A DNA stretch of 64,000 nucleotides from Apodemia mormo (lineage: Eukaryota > Arthropoda > Insecta > Lepidoptera > Riodinidae): positions 1,515,501 to 1,579,500 of the forward strand of contig JAUPFN010000009.1 in assembly GCA_036924255.1 (NCBI GenBank). The letters run 5' to 3'. Shown here in pieces: positions 19,396 to 30,988 of this stretch. Under the pieces are notes generated by a model. It was not told the DNA's origin, did not search any database, and saw only the letters and a list, made by a program, of their open reading frames with translations. Within the stretch, counting starts at the first letter, position 1, and every line of letters starts with the position of its first letter. The position numbers and the translations under genes were made by a program.

Positions 19396-21807
19396 TTAGT
19401 CATGGGGTAAATTGTCGTAATATGGACGGTAATCTTCGGGAAGAGATCTTTTTAAATATTGCAGGTCTTCAAACTTCCTGGCAGTGATCTTCCTTCGATT
19501 TTCATGGAGATTTGGAAGTTCATTTAATGATAAAGGAACAACCGGGGATTTTCTTTGGGGTAAAGTTTGCCATTCATCAGGGAATCTGAGTTTGAAATAT
19601 ATATCACCACTTGGAGTATAGCGCAAAGCTCTTATGTCAGTCACTTTAGCGTCACCTCTACCGCGACCCGGACGTATGCTTTTGAAGTACTGAACGTCGT
19701 TAAATTTTTTGAAAAACGTATGGCTCAGATAGGTAACGTCATAAGGTTTCGGTTTTTTCCTAGCTGATCTGCAAATTCCGACATATTCAGCAGGCACGTT
19801 TATATCTTTATTTTTCAGGGCACGTTCGATAGCAGAGTGCATACTATCTGCTTCCATTTGAGTATGCCCTACCTCCAAAAACTTCTGCTCGATGATTATG
19901 TTGTGTTTGATTGCAGTTGAGAGCAGAGCGTTCGACATAATACAATTCCTATTTTGGTAAGTGCAGCCGTCGCTGTAAAATATCGCAGTAAGTATTTCTT
20001 CAGAATTTGTATGTGGTAAAACTTTTTTTTCTATTAAATCTACCCATATACTTGCAAACTCTTCAGAATTCAGTCCACCCTCAGTTTCGTTCCATAGATA
20101 ACAAAATCCATCTTTGTTTTTTAAATTATAAAACGTCAAATTATGAACTTGGAGTTTCGTTCTATAATACAAACTGCTTATTTTTGACTTTGGTGCCATT
20201 AGAACTGCTTGTAAATCGACTGTAAAAACAACCTTTCCTTCATCTTTATCTCTGTCTTTTTCTTTTCTAGCTTCGTCTTTCTTGTTCTGATGTTCTTTAA
20301 ATTCTTCTGGTGACAAGTTTCCAACTTTGTGCAAAGCACATTTCTCGCATTGATCTTTTTTCGGGAGGTATAAGCTTAAGTTTTTGATCTCGAAAGCTTC
20401 ACTAAAAACAGCTATAGACAAAGGACGCACATTTCGTTGTCTACACCAATCACCTTTATAGAATTCATACAAGGATTGTTTTGTTCGCCATTCTGGTAAT
20501 AAATATTTTTTTTGGGTTGTGGCGCGACAATAGTGTGATTCCATATTAGGCAACGAGACTAGAAATTCGTCAAGTTCTTTACGTTCTTTGGCAAAAGGCT
20601 TTGATGACAAATTCTCAGCACTAGAAGGTTGAGGGACTCTGTGACCTTTACTAGTGTTTGTAACATTTGATTTCTTGTTTTTCCAATTAATCACAGTCCA
20701 TCTACCAACACCAAGCGTGTTGAGGAACATGGTTCTACAGACTTTGATTCGCTCGTCTTCTTTCTTTAAATAATAGACTAGCGATTGACTTCTTCTAGAT
20801 TGTCTTTCGTCATGTCTTCCTCGTGGCCTTTTAATAGGCATCGCTGTAACAAAGCTATCGATGAAGGTTTTCTTCTCTGGCCAACTCATGCTCCAAAATC
20901 TTTCAAATAACCCTTTTCTTTCTTCTTCTGTAATTATTGAACATTTAATAGTTCCTTTTTCTGTCTGCCTACACCTGCATCGTTCCTTCATTTTTCTAGG
21001 TTCTTTTGGTATCTCGTAATTCCACGTATCTTCCTTTTTTCTACCGTAGTATTTCTTCCCCGATTCTCTTAGTTTTCTATTTTTTTCCGCAAACCAATTA
21101 TACTTTTGTACTTGCATCCTTTTCTTTCGTTTTTTACTTTTTTTCGGATAATCACTATCAGACTCGGAGTCAGAATGGAAACCGTACGGAACTATACCGT
21201 CTTGATCACTTTCATCTGTTATTTGGTCTTCAAAGGATGATGATGAGGTGGAAGGAATATCATCGGATCTTTCTAACGATCGTTGACTATTGTCATGGTT
21301 ATGAGGCACATTTTCACTGTTTATTTCAGCAACGTGCATGGTTTCTTGATTCACACTCTCTGAAACTAAAATAGGCTCATTTGTGGAAGTAGACGGTAAT
21401 ATTTGAATATTCTGAGGTAATTCAGGATTTTCTAATTTATCGGGGAAATTAATGTATTCGAATTCCACATTTTCCATCACCAACAACGGGCCGTCATCAT
21501 GTTGCTGAGGCGAAACATTTTTACTTGCATTTTCTTCACTATTTTCACCCAGTAAGTTGCAATTTTTTTCTGAACTTAAAATAGGCTCATTTGTGGAAGT
21601 AGACGGTAATATTTGAATATTCTGAGGTAATTCAGGATTTTCTAATTTATCGGGGAAATTAATGTATTCGAATTCCACATTTTCTATCACCAACAACGGG
21701 CCGTCATCATGTTTCTGAAGCGATACATTTTGACCTCCATTTTCTTCACTATTTACACCCAGTAAGTTGCAAATTTTTTTAGCTCGCCATAACTGATATG
21801 AAGACAT
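19396..21807 (-). CDS. DDE-type transposase, 803 aa, intact (Sola-like)
   Basis: Single-exon transposase of the surrounding transposon; it should cut and rejoin the element at its TIRs. The N-terminal 150 residues hold a 70-residue acidic tandem duplication (residues 14-83 and 84-about 150). Serine/acidic and lysine-rich segments with likely nuclear-localisation signals follow. A 'CRCRQ...C' cluster near residue 277 and C487xxC490 ('CEKC') may bind zinc. The catalytic core shows 'VFTVDLQ' (D531), 'FYSDGCTYQNRN' (D613) and a 'GHTQMEADSMHSAIER' block with acidic candidates E652, D654 and E661. The order D-D-(D/E) and the QNRN motif fit a DDE transposase of a widespread, mostly uncharacterised animal family. 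The ATG at 21807 follows the inner right end of the element by about 550 bases. No stop or frameshift. Confidence 0.85.
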   Translation of the reverse strand: MSSYQLWRAKKICNLLGVNSEENGGQNVSLQKHDDGPLLVIENVEFEYINFPDKLENPELPQNIQILPSTSTNEPILSSEKNCNLLGENSEENASKNVSPQQHDDGPLLVMENVEFEYINFPDKLENPELPQNIQILPSTSTNEPILVSESVNQETMHVAEINSENVPHNHDNSQRSLERSDDIPSTSSSSFEDQITDESDQDGIVPYGFHSDSESDSDYPKKSKKRKKRMQVQKYNWFAEKNRKLRESGKKYYGRKKEDTWNYEIPKEPRKMKERCRCRQTEKGTIKCSIITEEERKGLFERFWSMSWPEKKTFIDSFVTAMPIKRPRGRHDERQSRRSQSLVYYLKKEDERIKVCRTMFLNTLGVGRWTVINWKNKKSNVTNTSKGHRVPQPSSAENLSSKPFAKERKELDEFLVSLPNMESHYCRATTQKKYLLPEWRTKQSLYEFYKGDWCRQRNVRPLSIAVFSEAFEIKNLSLYLPKKDQCEKCALHKVGNLSPEEFKEHQNKKDEARKEKDRDKDEGKVVFTVDLQAVLMAPKSKISSLYYRTKLQVHNLTFYNLKNKDGFCYLWNETEGGLNSEEFASIWVDLIEKKVLPHTNSEEILTAIFYSDGCTYQNRNCIMSNALLSTAIKHNIIIEQKFLEVGHTQMEADSMHSAIERALKNKDINVPAEYVGICRSARKKPKPYDVTYLSHTFFKKFNDVQYFKSIRPGRGRGDAKVTDIRALRYTPSGDIYFKLRFPDEWQTLPQRKSPVVPLSLNELPNLHENRRKITARKFEDLQYLKRSLPEDYRPYYDNLPHD
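21361..21780 (-). repeat. 210-bp in-frame tandem duplication in the transposase gene
   Basis: Two units with a 210-bp period, the shared 'ataggctcatttgtggaagt' beginning at 21371 and 21581. Identity between units is high, with scattered changes. The period is a multiple of three, so the frame is kept and 70 residues are repeated. Confidence 0.9.
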
Positions 21808-22354
21808 CTACAACAAGCAATATTATTGTGGTAAGTTATGATTTATTGTAATTTTATTGAAACTTTATAAAATAGGTAGGTAAATATAATACTGCTAAAT
21901 CCCTAAAAATGCTGTTAATTATCTGCAAAAACCTGCTAACTCCCATTACTACCAACGGATAAGCAAGTGATACGAAAACCACGATTTAACTTAGATTTCA
22001 ATAGATCCCATTGAAAACAAATGTACATAAAGGCAATATTCACTTACCGTTACAATATGACGAACATTAAATACACTAACAAACCGAAAAACACACTAAA
22101 TTGTAATAATTTACACGAGGGCAATGCTTGACGTCAGATGCTCATACAAAATGGCGGTTGACAGCGGATTTAGCCGCCAAATTTGAATCGATCGGATTTA
22201 CCAGTTTTACTCATCACACGTTTACGAAAACTTGCGATTGAAGTAGGAAATAGCTGTGTTACTTGACGATGTGCTGTCCCTTTTTCTATCGAATGGCATC
22301 AAAATGTTCCATGAGCCAAAAATGGATTTAGCAGGTTTACACTCTAGGCCGACG

Positions 22355-22358
22355 TAAT
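22355..22358 (+). repeat. TAAT target-site duplication, right copy
   Basis: Pairs with 18751-18754. Confidence 0.8.
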
Positions 22359-22566
22359 ATACTAGCAGTTACTCGCGACTTCGTTTGCGTGACCGAAAAT
22401 CATTACTTCCCTTTGAACGATGACATTCCTGGATAATGTATCTTTTCTAAAGGGAAACGAACTTTTTAAATCGGCCTAGTAGTTTTTGAGTTAAATCGTA
22501 ACAAACCAAGAAAAAATCAAATCTTTTTCTTTATTTTAAATTTAGATTTTTCATATTAAATATGTT

Positions 22567-22870
22567 TTAGCACTGATCCAGTGTTACATAAAACTCATTC
22601 ATTTTTACTACTACTATTCCGCTGGCGTAGCGACCCGAAGTGAGTCTTGGCCTCTGAAACAAAAGATCGCCTCTTTCTCTTGTCCGTTTCATAACACACG
22701 TTTTTTTAAGTAGGAGGGTTGTCAGCCCACCGCACAACCCCCATATTGCTGGAGGACCACACCCTACTTTGGTCAGTGAGTCCATCAGACTTAGCCGGAA
22801 GCTCTACTACCGACCATTCCCACATCCGCCATCCAGGGACGATCCCTATACGCCGTGGGGGCCAGCGCAG
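22567..22870 (-). repeat. GC-richer repeat-like block, decayed mobile-element segment
   Basis: A minus frame of 72 codons covers 22567-22785. The block is sharply bounded, GC-richer than the surroundings, and followed by 'aaataatttctaaac'. No domain is recognised. It looks like the 3' end of a retroelement. Confidence 0.4.
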
Positions 22871-23093
22871 GGTCAAATCAAATAATTTCTAAACAAAAAA
22901 AAATTATAATACAACACAATTTGAACCAGTAACCGATTTTTACCTGCTACCAACTAGTACTAATTCAATCTAGTGAAATTTCTTGTTGGTAAGAGATAAC
23001 TGCCACCGTCATCAAAACGATTTGGATGCTTTGCCGCGATGTAATATGACTGCAAACAGCCTGCAACTTCTCTTGCAAAGGACAAGTAATTGG

Positions 23094-23170
23094 ACATGTA
23101 GTCCAGTGGTTCTGATTTGATATAGATATATGAGGTCTAAGGTTCGAACCCTACGTTGGGCACTTCATAT
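23094..23170 (+). repeat. Degenerate tRNA-like SINE head
   Basis: 'gtagtccagtggttctg' resembles an A box, and 'aaggttcgaaccctacg' a B box, with 'ttgggcact' following as in family C. Too decayed to class. Confidence 0.5.
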
Positions 23171-24710
23171 TTTCTCATTAGATAGAAGGCCAGCCCACTG
23201 CCAATTCAAATTACTTAGCCGTCAAACGGTCAATTGTGTTTTATAGATTTCGTCATATAACCCTAGCACGTAGATAAATATCAAACAGAAAAAGACTCTA
23301 TTCAACGGTCGCTGTGTGAAACTAAGACAGTAAATTTATCAAATCTTGAAACACCGTGTTTCTCATTCGTGTATTATCATTGCCTTTGTTGACCATGCGT
23401 AGTATCACTTAGTAGCTTTATACAAATGAAATCATTTATAAAATCCACCATTTTTAAGTTCATACATTACACAAATGAATCTTTCATTGTATAATTTTGG
23501 TACAGAAATCAAGTAAAGTATTGCTGTTATTTAAACACAGGTGAGATAAACTAATAAACATTCTAAACTCAGCGACAAAACGAAGTTTCAAAGCACCAAG
23601 TTAGCGATAGTAGTTACCGCCGTAACAGGGTTACCGACGCGAACGCACTCGGCAAAAACTGTCATTGTTATTGGAACAGGAACACGGAGCCGGCACGAAA
23701 CAAAGGAGAACTTTCCCGCAGAATATTATATAAAACCTTGCTTATTTGCATTTATGACTTGTATTAACTCCGCTAACCGCTTACTTTGTACATTGTTTAT
23801 GTTTCGTCCAAGGAACTTATATACGATACCTGGAATTAATACGACGCAATATTTGAAAAATAAAAATGTACTTTATTTTGTTACTCATAAAGTTGACATT
23901 TGTTTCTTACTTAACAGAGGGGAAAAACGTTCTGGGTGAGACAACGACAAGAGTGGATGATGTCCCTTTCATGCAACTGCCAGTGTAACTAAAACTATCT
24001 GATGGTAGATTTTTATATATTCGGTAATCCTTAAATCCCTTTTATTCATACACGTCGATAAATACGTTAGCATAAAATGTATTGTAATTAACACAATGAG
24101 TTCTAAAATGTGCTTATTTTAATTATTGCGTAATTACTTATGCAATGCAAAAACTGTTTCTCAAATTAGTAGAATTACTTAGTAGTAATTTGCAAATTAA
24201 GCATGACCACACTTATGTATGGCGATGGCTTTATTTAGTAGAAAGAGACACACTCCACCCATGTCGTGGTACTCTTCGGAACGATTTCGATGTGCGTGTG
24301 AACGTTCCGGGTAGATTGTAACTTCCTTGGTTTCGTCACAATGCTCTCCGAAACTGTTGCTTTTGGAAAGTCTATCTGTGGAATTACTACCAACCAATCC
24401 AGTGAGCTGTAAATACGCGCGATAAAATACCAATTTTGAATTAGCCAATCAGATTACCGTGTTCTTTTTCTCCGGGTCTCAGATTATTGACAGATTTAAT
24501 TGGATGTAAAAATTATTAGTCTAATGAAGGTTGTCAAATTTGGCTAAGTGATTAAAAATATTAACTTTGTAAACTGTAGTCCCTTTTACTTTAAAAGTTT
24601 TGTTTCTTTCCTCGAGCTCTATGTATATTGTGAGTCACAAGTTCAAAATATATTTTACAAATTTTCACCCATAAATTTTGCTATTTGGCTATTGTTACTT
24701 TTATTTTAAT
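23171..24710. other. Intron sequence, nothing recognised
   Basis: AT-rich sequence without coding signature. The segment 23600-23720 is GC-richer and matches no repeat here. Confidence 0.35.
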
Positions 24711-24962
24711 CGCCTCTGTGGTCTAGTGGTCCAGCGTTGGCGTTGACCACATGAGATCCCGGGTTCGATTTCCGGGTCGGGCACTTAAAAAAAGTGTTTT
24801 TTCATTTTTATGATAAACACAAAGTTGCCCGGGATTGGAAAGTTCCCGGTTGGCGATAGGCTTGCCACCTATCACACTTGTGGGACCAAGTATCTTCGGC
24901 TAATCGTGGGTGTATTTGTTGTACCTCTGCCTACTCCTTCGGGGATACGGGCGTGAAGATAC
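24711..24962 (+). repeat. SINE family C, near-complete plus copy
   Basis: From 'cgcctctgtggtctagtggt' to 'gggcgtgaagatac', with a near-perfect B box 'gggttcgatttccgggtc'. Confidence 0.85.
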
Positions 24963-26069
24963 TTTTTTTATGAATTTTATATTTTTGAATTCAAATACAA
25001 TATTAAATGTTATAAATATTAATAGTTTGTATTATAACAGATAAAATTATAAAAGCGGGTAACATACATCTATATATATATTATTTTATATTTTTTAAGA
25101 TAATAAAGTACAGTCTACAGCTAAATGATTCTCGCAGAGGCAAATATTAGACATATGTATGATAAAACGGTCAAGCGTTCACTCTCAGAGCAAAATTTTA
25201 CCCCGCTTGCATTTGAATTTAAACTTTAAATTTATATTTATAAAGACTAATGTTGTATGAAAAAGCCTTTGACGTTTAATCTATGACAAAATATCTGTCA
25301 AATTCGTAAATTGGAGTCTATTATTGTCATTTATTTTGTACCAGTCATTTTAGTTCATTCGACCGGACCGCGAGTGTGTTTGCGGTTTTTTAGTGGTATA
25401 AAATTCAATCTTGTGTTGTTTTACGGTGCATTTCTCTCATGTAAGTACTGTTTTATTACAAAGGCAGTATATTTTTTCTATTTGGATAATTTGTTGTAAG
25501 AAATATATCGTGATAGCCAAAAATAAAGTAATTTAGAAATTCATTATTTTTCAAGTGATTTTTGTTATATTTGCTTGTAAATATAAAAACTACTTTGTCT
25601 ATTACTTCATTTTGATCTCTAATAGACAGAAAATATATCAATTGATACACAGTCGTTTACAGAATGATAAAATATGACTTAGTTGTAGAAAAAAAAGATT
25701 TTTTTTCCATCGAGTCGCCTGAGACGCCGTTTCCGCCAAAAAGCGAGTGATGAGTTCTGGCGCTTAAAATCGCCTTTGCATGTCAGAGTTTCGAGAGGTT
25801 AAACACAAATGCGTGCAAAGGTGGAATGGGCACTAAGTAAATAACATTATTTCACATAGACATATAAAAAAATGTTGGCTTACTTTTACAGTTAAATGTT
25901 GACTATGTGAAAATAGTGTATTTAATTCGAGTAACGCTTGAAGTTAATTATTATTCAAGGAACACCATGAGCAAGACAGAATGCCAAATTTGAGTGGCTT
26001 TTTCTACCTCTGTGCGTTTCTTTGCCATACTTTAGTGGAAGTTTACCAATTACACACAATCTTTTGTTT
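24963..26069. other. Intron sequence; possible weak exon-like patch at 25300-25442
   Basis: Mostly AT-rich. A patch at about 25300-25440 ends in a good donor consensus ('ctcat|gtaagt'), but no acceptor or open coding frame matches the Ig gene. I see no gene. Confidence 0.3.
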
Positions 26070-26425
26070 TTTTTTATATATTATAAGATAACAAAAACTC
26101 AAATAGATCTCCTGATGAAAAGAGAAACCATCGCCGTAGACACCAAAGATCATAATGAGACGCGACGGCAATGCCACATGCATAAGTCTACCGGCTATCT
26201 AACCCTCCAAACCGGAACACGACAATGACAAGCATTGACGATAATGCGGCAAGAATAGAGAAGGCAATGGTACCATACCCGGACGAGACATGGCGAAACT
26301 CTACCACCTAGTAGTCACGGACGTAGTGACACGTATAGCCTATCAATCGCCTTTTACGACATGCCTGGCAGAACTGCAGTTGATCTTATCTTAAAAGGAG
26401 CCCGGACCAATACGGGGAGAAGTGT
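26070..26425 (-). repeat. SINE-like family B, near-complete minus copy
   Basis: From 'tttttttatatattataaga' through 'ccatcgccgtagacaccaaa' to 'agcccggaccaatacgggga'. Confidence 0.8.
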
Positions 26426-27515
26426 GTAAGTAATGTGCTAATACATTTTATAGCAAAGTCAACTGTCTGAATTATCATTCAGTTCTATAAAAATATTGTA
26501 GTCTTATGAGCAAATATCTTCATATCAATTTAAATAATACCGCAACTACATTAATTGATTCTATATTCCCTGTAAAAACGACACAAAGAAATTTGGTTAT
26601 TAAATTTTAACTGTCGTAATGTTTCCTCCAAGAAACATTTTATCAAAATAAACGCTCCTCAACGAGGGTTCATCAACATAGAACATTTTCAAATGTAATT
26701 AATTCCAAGAGAGAATTCAATTTAATTTGATGAAAATAAAATATGCGCTCCAATTGTGAAGTATCTCGTATAAGTCGAAGTTTTACTAAGTCTCCTGGTA
26801 ATTTTTGATGAATTTTAGATAAAATGAAATTGAAAAGTATTGTCACGCGGCTTCCCTTATTAGGTAGGCAGAATGAACTGCATATCTGTGGACTCCGATT
26901 CATTATGATTCACCAGTTTTTTGGCTGTTGACATCGGCGGTGATTTCCATCTTCGCATTTTACTTACATGATAACCATTACTACAAATTTCTAGCAATAG
27001 CTGGCAGCGACAGCTTTATGAGCTTATTCGAGACACGGAAGATAACACAGCACCACCAGACTCCAAAGTGCTATAAAGATTTTGATTTACAAGAAAAACC
27101 TTGAAAAAATAGTACCCGTTTTGAATGGGTAAAAGAGTTACATTCCTGAAGGCCTTCATGACAATGTAGACATAGAGCGTGAGCACAGGTTTCTAGCAGT
27201 CAGAAGTAACATGCTGGATTGCAGATTCTAAAGGTTTTCTGACGATATTATTTAGATCAAATATACTGGGTCTCTGTGGACCAAATACATCAAAAAATCG
27301 CTCCACCTACGCATACAGAAAATAACGTTTTTAGAAAGTTGAGGCGATCTTTCTTCTATAGTGTGTCAGGGACGTTGGCGCTTTTCCATACTGATGGCTT
27401 TTATGCCGTCAAGCGCAAGAAAATGATCTCTGATCTATAGGATGCATGATGGATGCAATAAAATCATGAAGGTAGTATCAAACAGGACCGAGTCAAGATC
27501 AGAAATTTATTTATT
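26426..27515. other. Intron sequence, nothing recognised
   Basis: No coding signature; no match to the repeat families described here. Segment 27000-27480 is balanced in base content and unique-looking. Confidence 0.35.
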
Positions 27516-27862
27516 TATTTTTTATAACATAAGATAGCGAACAAGCACATGGCTCTCCTGTTGGAAAGAGTCAACCAAAGTGCGTTGCTATCTTGTGGCG
27601 AGGTCTAATGCCACATACATAAGTTTACCGGCTACCTTACGCTCCAAACCGGAGCACGACAGTGACTAGCACTGACGTTATTGCGGCAGGAATAGATAAG
27701 GCGGTGGTACCAGACCTCGTCGAACCGATGCAGAACTCTACCGCCTAGTTGTCACGATAGTAGTGACGCGCATAGCCACTCGGTCGCCTTTTACGACTTG
27801 CCTGGCAGAACAAAATTTGCCCTATTCTTTAAAAAAGCCCGGGACCACCATGGGGAAAATTT
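27516..27862 (-). repeat. SINE-like family B, near-complete minus copy
   Basis: It starts with 'ataacataagatagcgaac' and ends 'gcccgggaccaccatgggga'. Confidence 0.8.
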
Positions 27863-27894
27863 ATGGAGAACGTTAATTAAGAGGGTTATTTATT

Positions 27895-28050
27895 TATTTA
27901 TTTAACTTTAATGTACACCTTAAATAATTTTTTGTACAAAAGGCGGACATAATGCCTATTGGCATTCTCCTCCAGTCAAGCTTTGGGCAAACAGAAAGTA
28001 TGTAAACGGTGCCTCAGGTAATATAATTAATAAATTAAATATATACAAAT
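27895..28050 (-). repeat. LINE 3' end with TTTA-repeat tail
   Basis: On the minus strand it ends 'tacattaaagttaaataaat' plus AAAT repeats. 'ttttttgtacaaaaggc' recurs at 47735, marking a shared LINE 3' UTR family. Confidence 0.6.
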
Positions 28051-28063
28051 TATTATATACTAG

Positions 28064-28260
28064 CGACCTGCCCGCGGTTTCACCCGCGCAGCTTTTGTTC
28101 CCGTGGGAATATCGGAAAGGTTTATACACTTAAACCTTCCTCAAGAATCAATCTATCTATTAAAAAAAACCGTATCAAAATCCGTTGCGTAATTTTAAAG
28201 ATTTAAGCGTACATAGGGACAGACAGAGAAAGCGACTTTGTTTTATACTATGTAATGATA
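28064..28260 (-). repeat. Family E-like repeat, minus copy
   Basis: 'actagcgacctgcccgcgg' at the left and 'actttgttttatactatgta' at the right. This form is common in Lepidoptera. Confidence 0.65.
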
Positions 28261-28975
28261 CATATTACTTATATGTACACATATATACATATAAAAATAT
28301 GTTATTTAACATATTTGTGGGTATTCTTTTCTTTTTTTATGGACGATGTAAATGACTGAAGTAAATGACGTCTTATTTTATTTCATTTATTTTTTAAAAG
28401 CGGTACAAATTTTCGGGAGTCGAATTGGAGACATCATGATTTAAGCCGAATAAGCTGAGATTGAGACCATAAGGTTTAAACGTTATTAAACTTCATAGCT
28501 TCCTGAATTTAATACACATATCGATATATATGTATCCAATATCTTCACCAATAAAATTTTCATTTGTATAAATCAAACTTCATCAGCTTTATTGACTTAC
28601 GTTGTATCGTCCAACATTGCATTAAAATTTAAAGTTTTTTCCTTACCGTAACGACGATATCCAAAAATCCATAATCATACTATATTCGAAATAGTATATT
28701 CGTAATATTCACTTTATATTTTGGAGTTGATAGAGTATTTTTGAATGCACATCATTTATCAAAATATGGGTCTTTTAAAGCTGAAATTCCTCATTCTTAA
28801 AAATGTGATGTTACAGCACCAGTGTCGATAGATATTTCCCTAAATGGCGGTGATTACGTTACAATCTTAAAGATGGTGTTCATTTGCCTTTCTTTTGTTA
28901 AAAAAAAAAGATTAAAACCACTACTTTATCCACCATTTACCAATATTTTCAATTAAATTCCCAAAAGGAAGATGT
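28261..28975. other. Intron sequence, nothing recognised
   Basis: AT-rich, without coding signature. Confidence 0.35.
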
Positions 28976-29395
28976 TATCAATTCATCTGTATTTTTTGGG
29001 TTCTAAATTAAATTAGGAACCCTTATAGTTTCACTATGTTCATCAGTCTATCCGTACGATAGTTCAGATATCCTTATTACTAGAAAGCTGTAATTTGGCA
29101 CGAATGTACGTATTTGTCCTCCTCAACAAAGTGGCACTATAAAAATTTTGAAAAATATTTTTTTCAAGGTAGTTTTCCTAGATGTAAAGTGGGGATGTTA
29201 TTTTTTTCTCTTACGTACCCTGTTTTGTGGGGTATCGCTAGATAGGTTTTTAAAAAATATTTTAGGTTTGTGAAAACAAGTTTTTGGATAAGGTTTGTAA
29301 GATTTTTTAAGTGCTAATTTTTGCTAGAGTCAAGTGTCCCCTCCTCCTGCAGGTTAAACGGTTTGTTTTGGGGTGGGAAAAAATCATAATAGTAT
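28976..29395 (+). repeat. Decayed dispersed repeat ('ggaacccttatagtttc' type)
   Basis: 'aggaacccttatagtttcac' with 'catcagtctatccgtacg' and 'cgtaccctgttttgt' blocks. A short reversed relative lies at 55690-55780. Confidence 0.5.
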
Positions 29396-29580
29396 TTTTT
29401 TTTTTTTATAGAAGAGGGGGCAAACGAGCAAGAGGTGCACCTGATGGTAAGTGATCACTGCCGCCCATGGACATCTGCAATACCAGAGGTCTTGCAGTTG
29501 CGTTGCCGGCCTTTTAAGAATGAGTAAGCTCTTTTCTTGAAGGTCCCTATGTCGTATCCGTTCGGAAATACCAGTAGTAA
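29396..29580 (-). repeat. Lepidoptera-type retroelement 3' end, relative of family B
   Basis: A T run at 29396-29411 is followed by 'gggggcaaacgagcaagagg', 'cacctgatggtaag' and 'cgcccatggacatc'. Family B has the same block order ('agcaaacaagcagatgg', 'ctcctgatggaaag', 'tcgcctatagacacc'). The T run is the poly(A) tail of a minus-strand insertion. Confidence 0.65.
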
Positions 29581-29812
29581 ATATAATAAAATTACAAGAA
29601 AGGAACTATCAGGGCTTAAAAGGCTTTACATGTTTTTGAGTAATAGTTACCAGCTTTTAAATTGTACTTAGAGAAGTTGTTATAGACGGTGAACCTGTGG
29701 TGCGGATATATATTTGCCATTGACGTTGACTTAAGCTTAAATGTTCATTGTATGAGACTATAAAATCCCTCTTCTTGTTTAACTTTATTGTGTTGGGCAA
29801 CTTTGGCGCCGA

Positions 29813-30188
29813 TTGGCTATACGTGTCACTACCATTTTGACTACTAGATGGTAGAGTTTTCCCCGTGTTGGTTCCGGGCTCCTTTGAAGAATAGACCAAC
29901 TGCCGTTCTGCCAGGCATGTCGTAAAAGGCGACCAATTGGCTATGCAAGTCACTTACATCGTGGCTATTAGGTGGTAGAGTTCTGCATTGTCTCGCCCGG
30001 GTCTGGTACCACCGCCTTACCTATTCCTGCCGCAATAGCGTCAGTGCTTGTTACTGTCGTGTTCCGGTTTGGAGGGTGGGGTACCCTGCAAACTTATGCA
30101 TGTGGATTTAGACTTTGCCACAAGATAGGTCGACTCTTTCCATCAGGAGACCTATCTGCTTGTTTGCTATCTTATGATATAAAAAGAA
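29813..30188 (+). repeat. SINE-like family B, plus copy preceded by a fragment
   Basis: A 45-base fragment at 29813-29856 leads directly into a complete plus copy (about 29858-30188) ending in A-rich sequence. Confidence 0.8.
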
Positions 30189-30224
30189 AAAAAAACGTCT
30201 CACCCAAGTGTTAAACACCGGTGC

Positions 30225-30425
30225 AGAACCATCCCCTTACATATTGGTGCCGCAATAGCGTCAATGCTTGATATTGCCGCGTTCCGGTTTGGAGAGTAAG
30301 GTAGCCGGAAGATTCACGCATGTGGCATTGTTATCCCGCCATACCAATAGCCATGTACCATTTACGTCATTGGTGTCTATTAGCGATGGTTTATCTTTAG
30401 AATCGTCTGCTTGTTTCCTCTCCTA
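30225..30425 (+). repeat. SINE-like family B, second tandem partial copy
   Basis: 3' two-thirds of family B, in the same direction as the preceding copy. Confidence 0.7.
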
Positions 30426-30988
30426 TGGTGGTCACTGATTCAACGTGCTGTTGTCTAATTTAAAATATTCCCTAAATTTTAATGCATTAAAGGGTAAACA
30501 CAAGCAGTTTAAAATACTGTAATATTTAATTTAGAAAAATTAATCATTTCTTTATTTTTAATTGTATCTTCAACCTACCTATAAAAAGCCGTTTGAATCA
30601 AAATACATCCTGTATAGGAAAATTTGTTACTCACTTTAAATTTGTCATTAATTTAACAGCCAATCGGTTTCATATTTTATTATTATCATAAGTGCTAGAA
30701 CTTAAATTGTCAATCCATATTTTGCGCTTGTAAACGTTAATAATTAATTTAAGTGGTCAGTAGATGTAAAATATTGTGTGTTAGTATTAGAATATAATTT
30801 TAATGTACATAAAAGTTATGTTCATTGTATCACTCTCAATCAGGTAGGCTTTATAATTAATGACAAATATTAATAACAGTGAATGAACTAAATTAATAGA
30901 ATCATTATAATTTAATTTCACCAAGCACTGACAAGCACCGACCATAGAGAGTATAAATTATTTTTCTAACACCATTACTTTGTTTCAG
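30426..30988. other. End of intron A-B
   Basis: AT-rich, ends with the acceptor 'ctttgtttcag'. 'ttcaccaagcactgacaag' at about 30918 has a relative near 46890. Confidence 0.5.

Larger units (their letters stand above)
18755..22354 (-). mobile_element. Complete DNA transposon, Sola-like, 3.6 kb
   Basis: The ends are perfect 27-bp inverted repeats (18755-18781 and 22328-22354) starting CGTCGGCCTAGAGTGTAAAC. They are flanked by TAAT on both sides. Extra copies of the inner TIR motif (TTAGCAGG or its complement CCTGCTAA) lie subterminally at 18953, 18995 and 21932, probably transposase binding sites. One minus-strand transposase gene of 803 codons fills the middle. Perfect TIRs, an intact duplication and an intact gene point to recent insertion into this intron. 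Superfamily assignment rests on the 4-bp duplication and the DDE-type protein; it is not confirmed by alignment. Confidence 0.85.

Noticed and set aside
21006..21374. 122-codon plus-strand ORF within the transposon
   Set aside because: Shadow of the minus-strand transposase frame; low-complexity Phe/Ser-rich.
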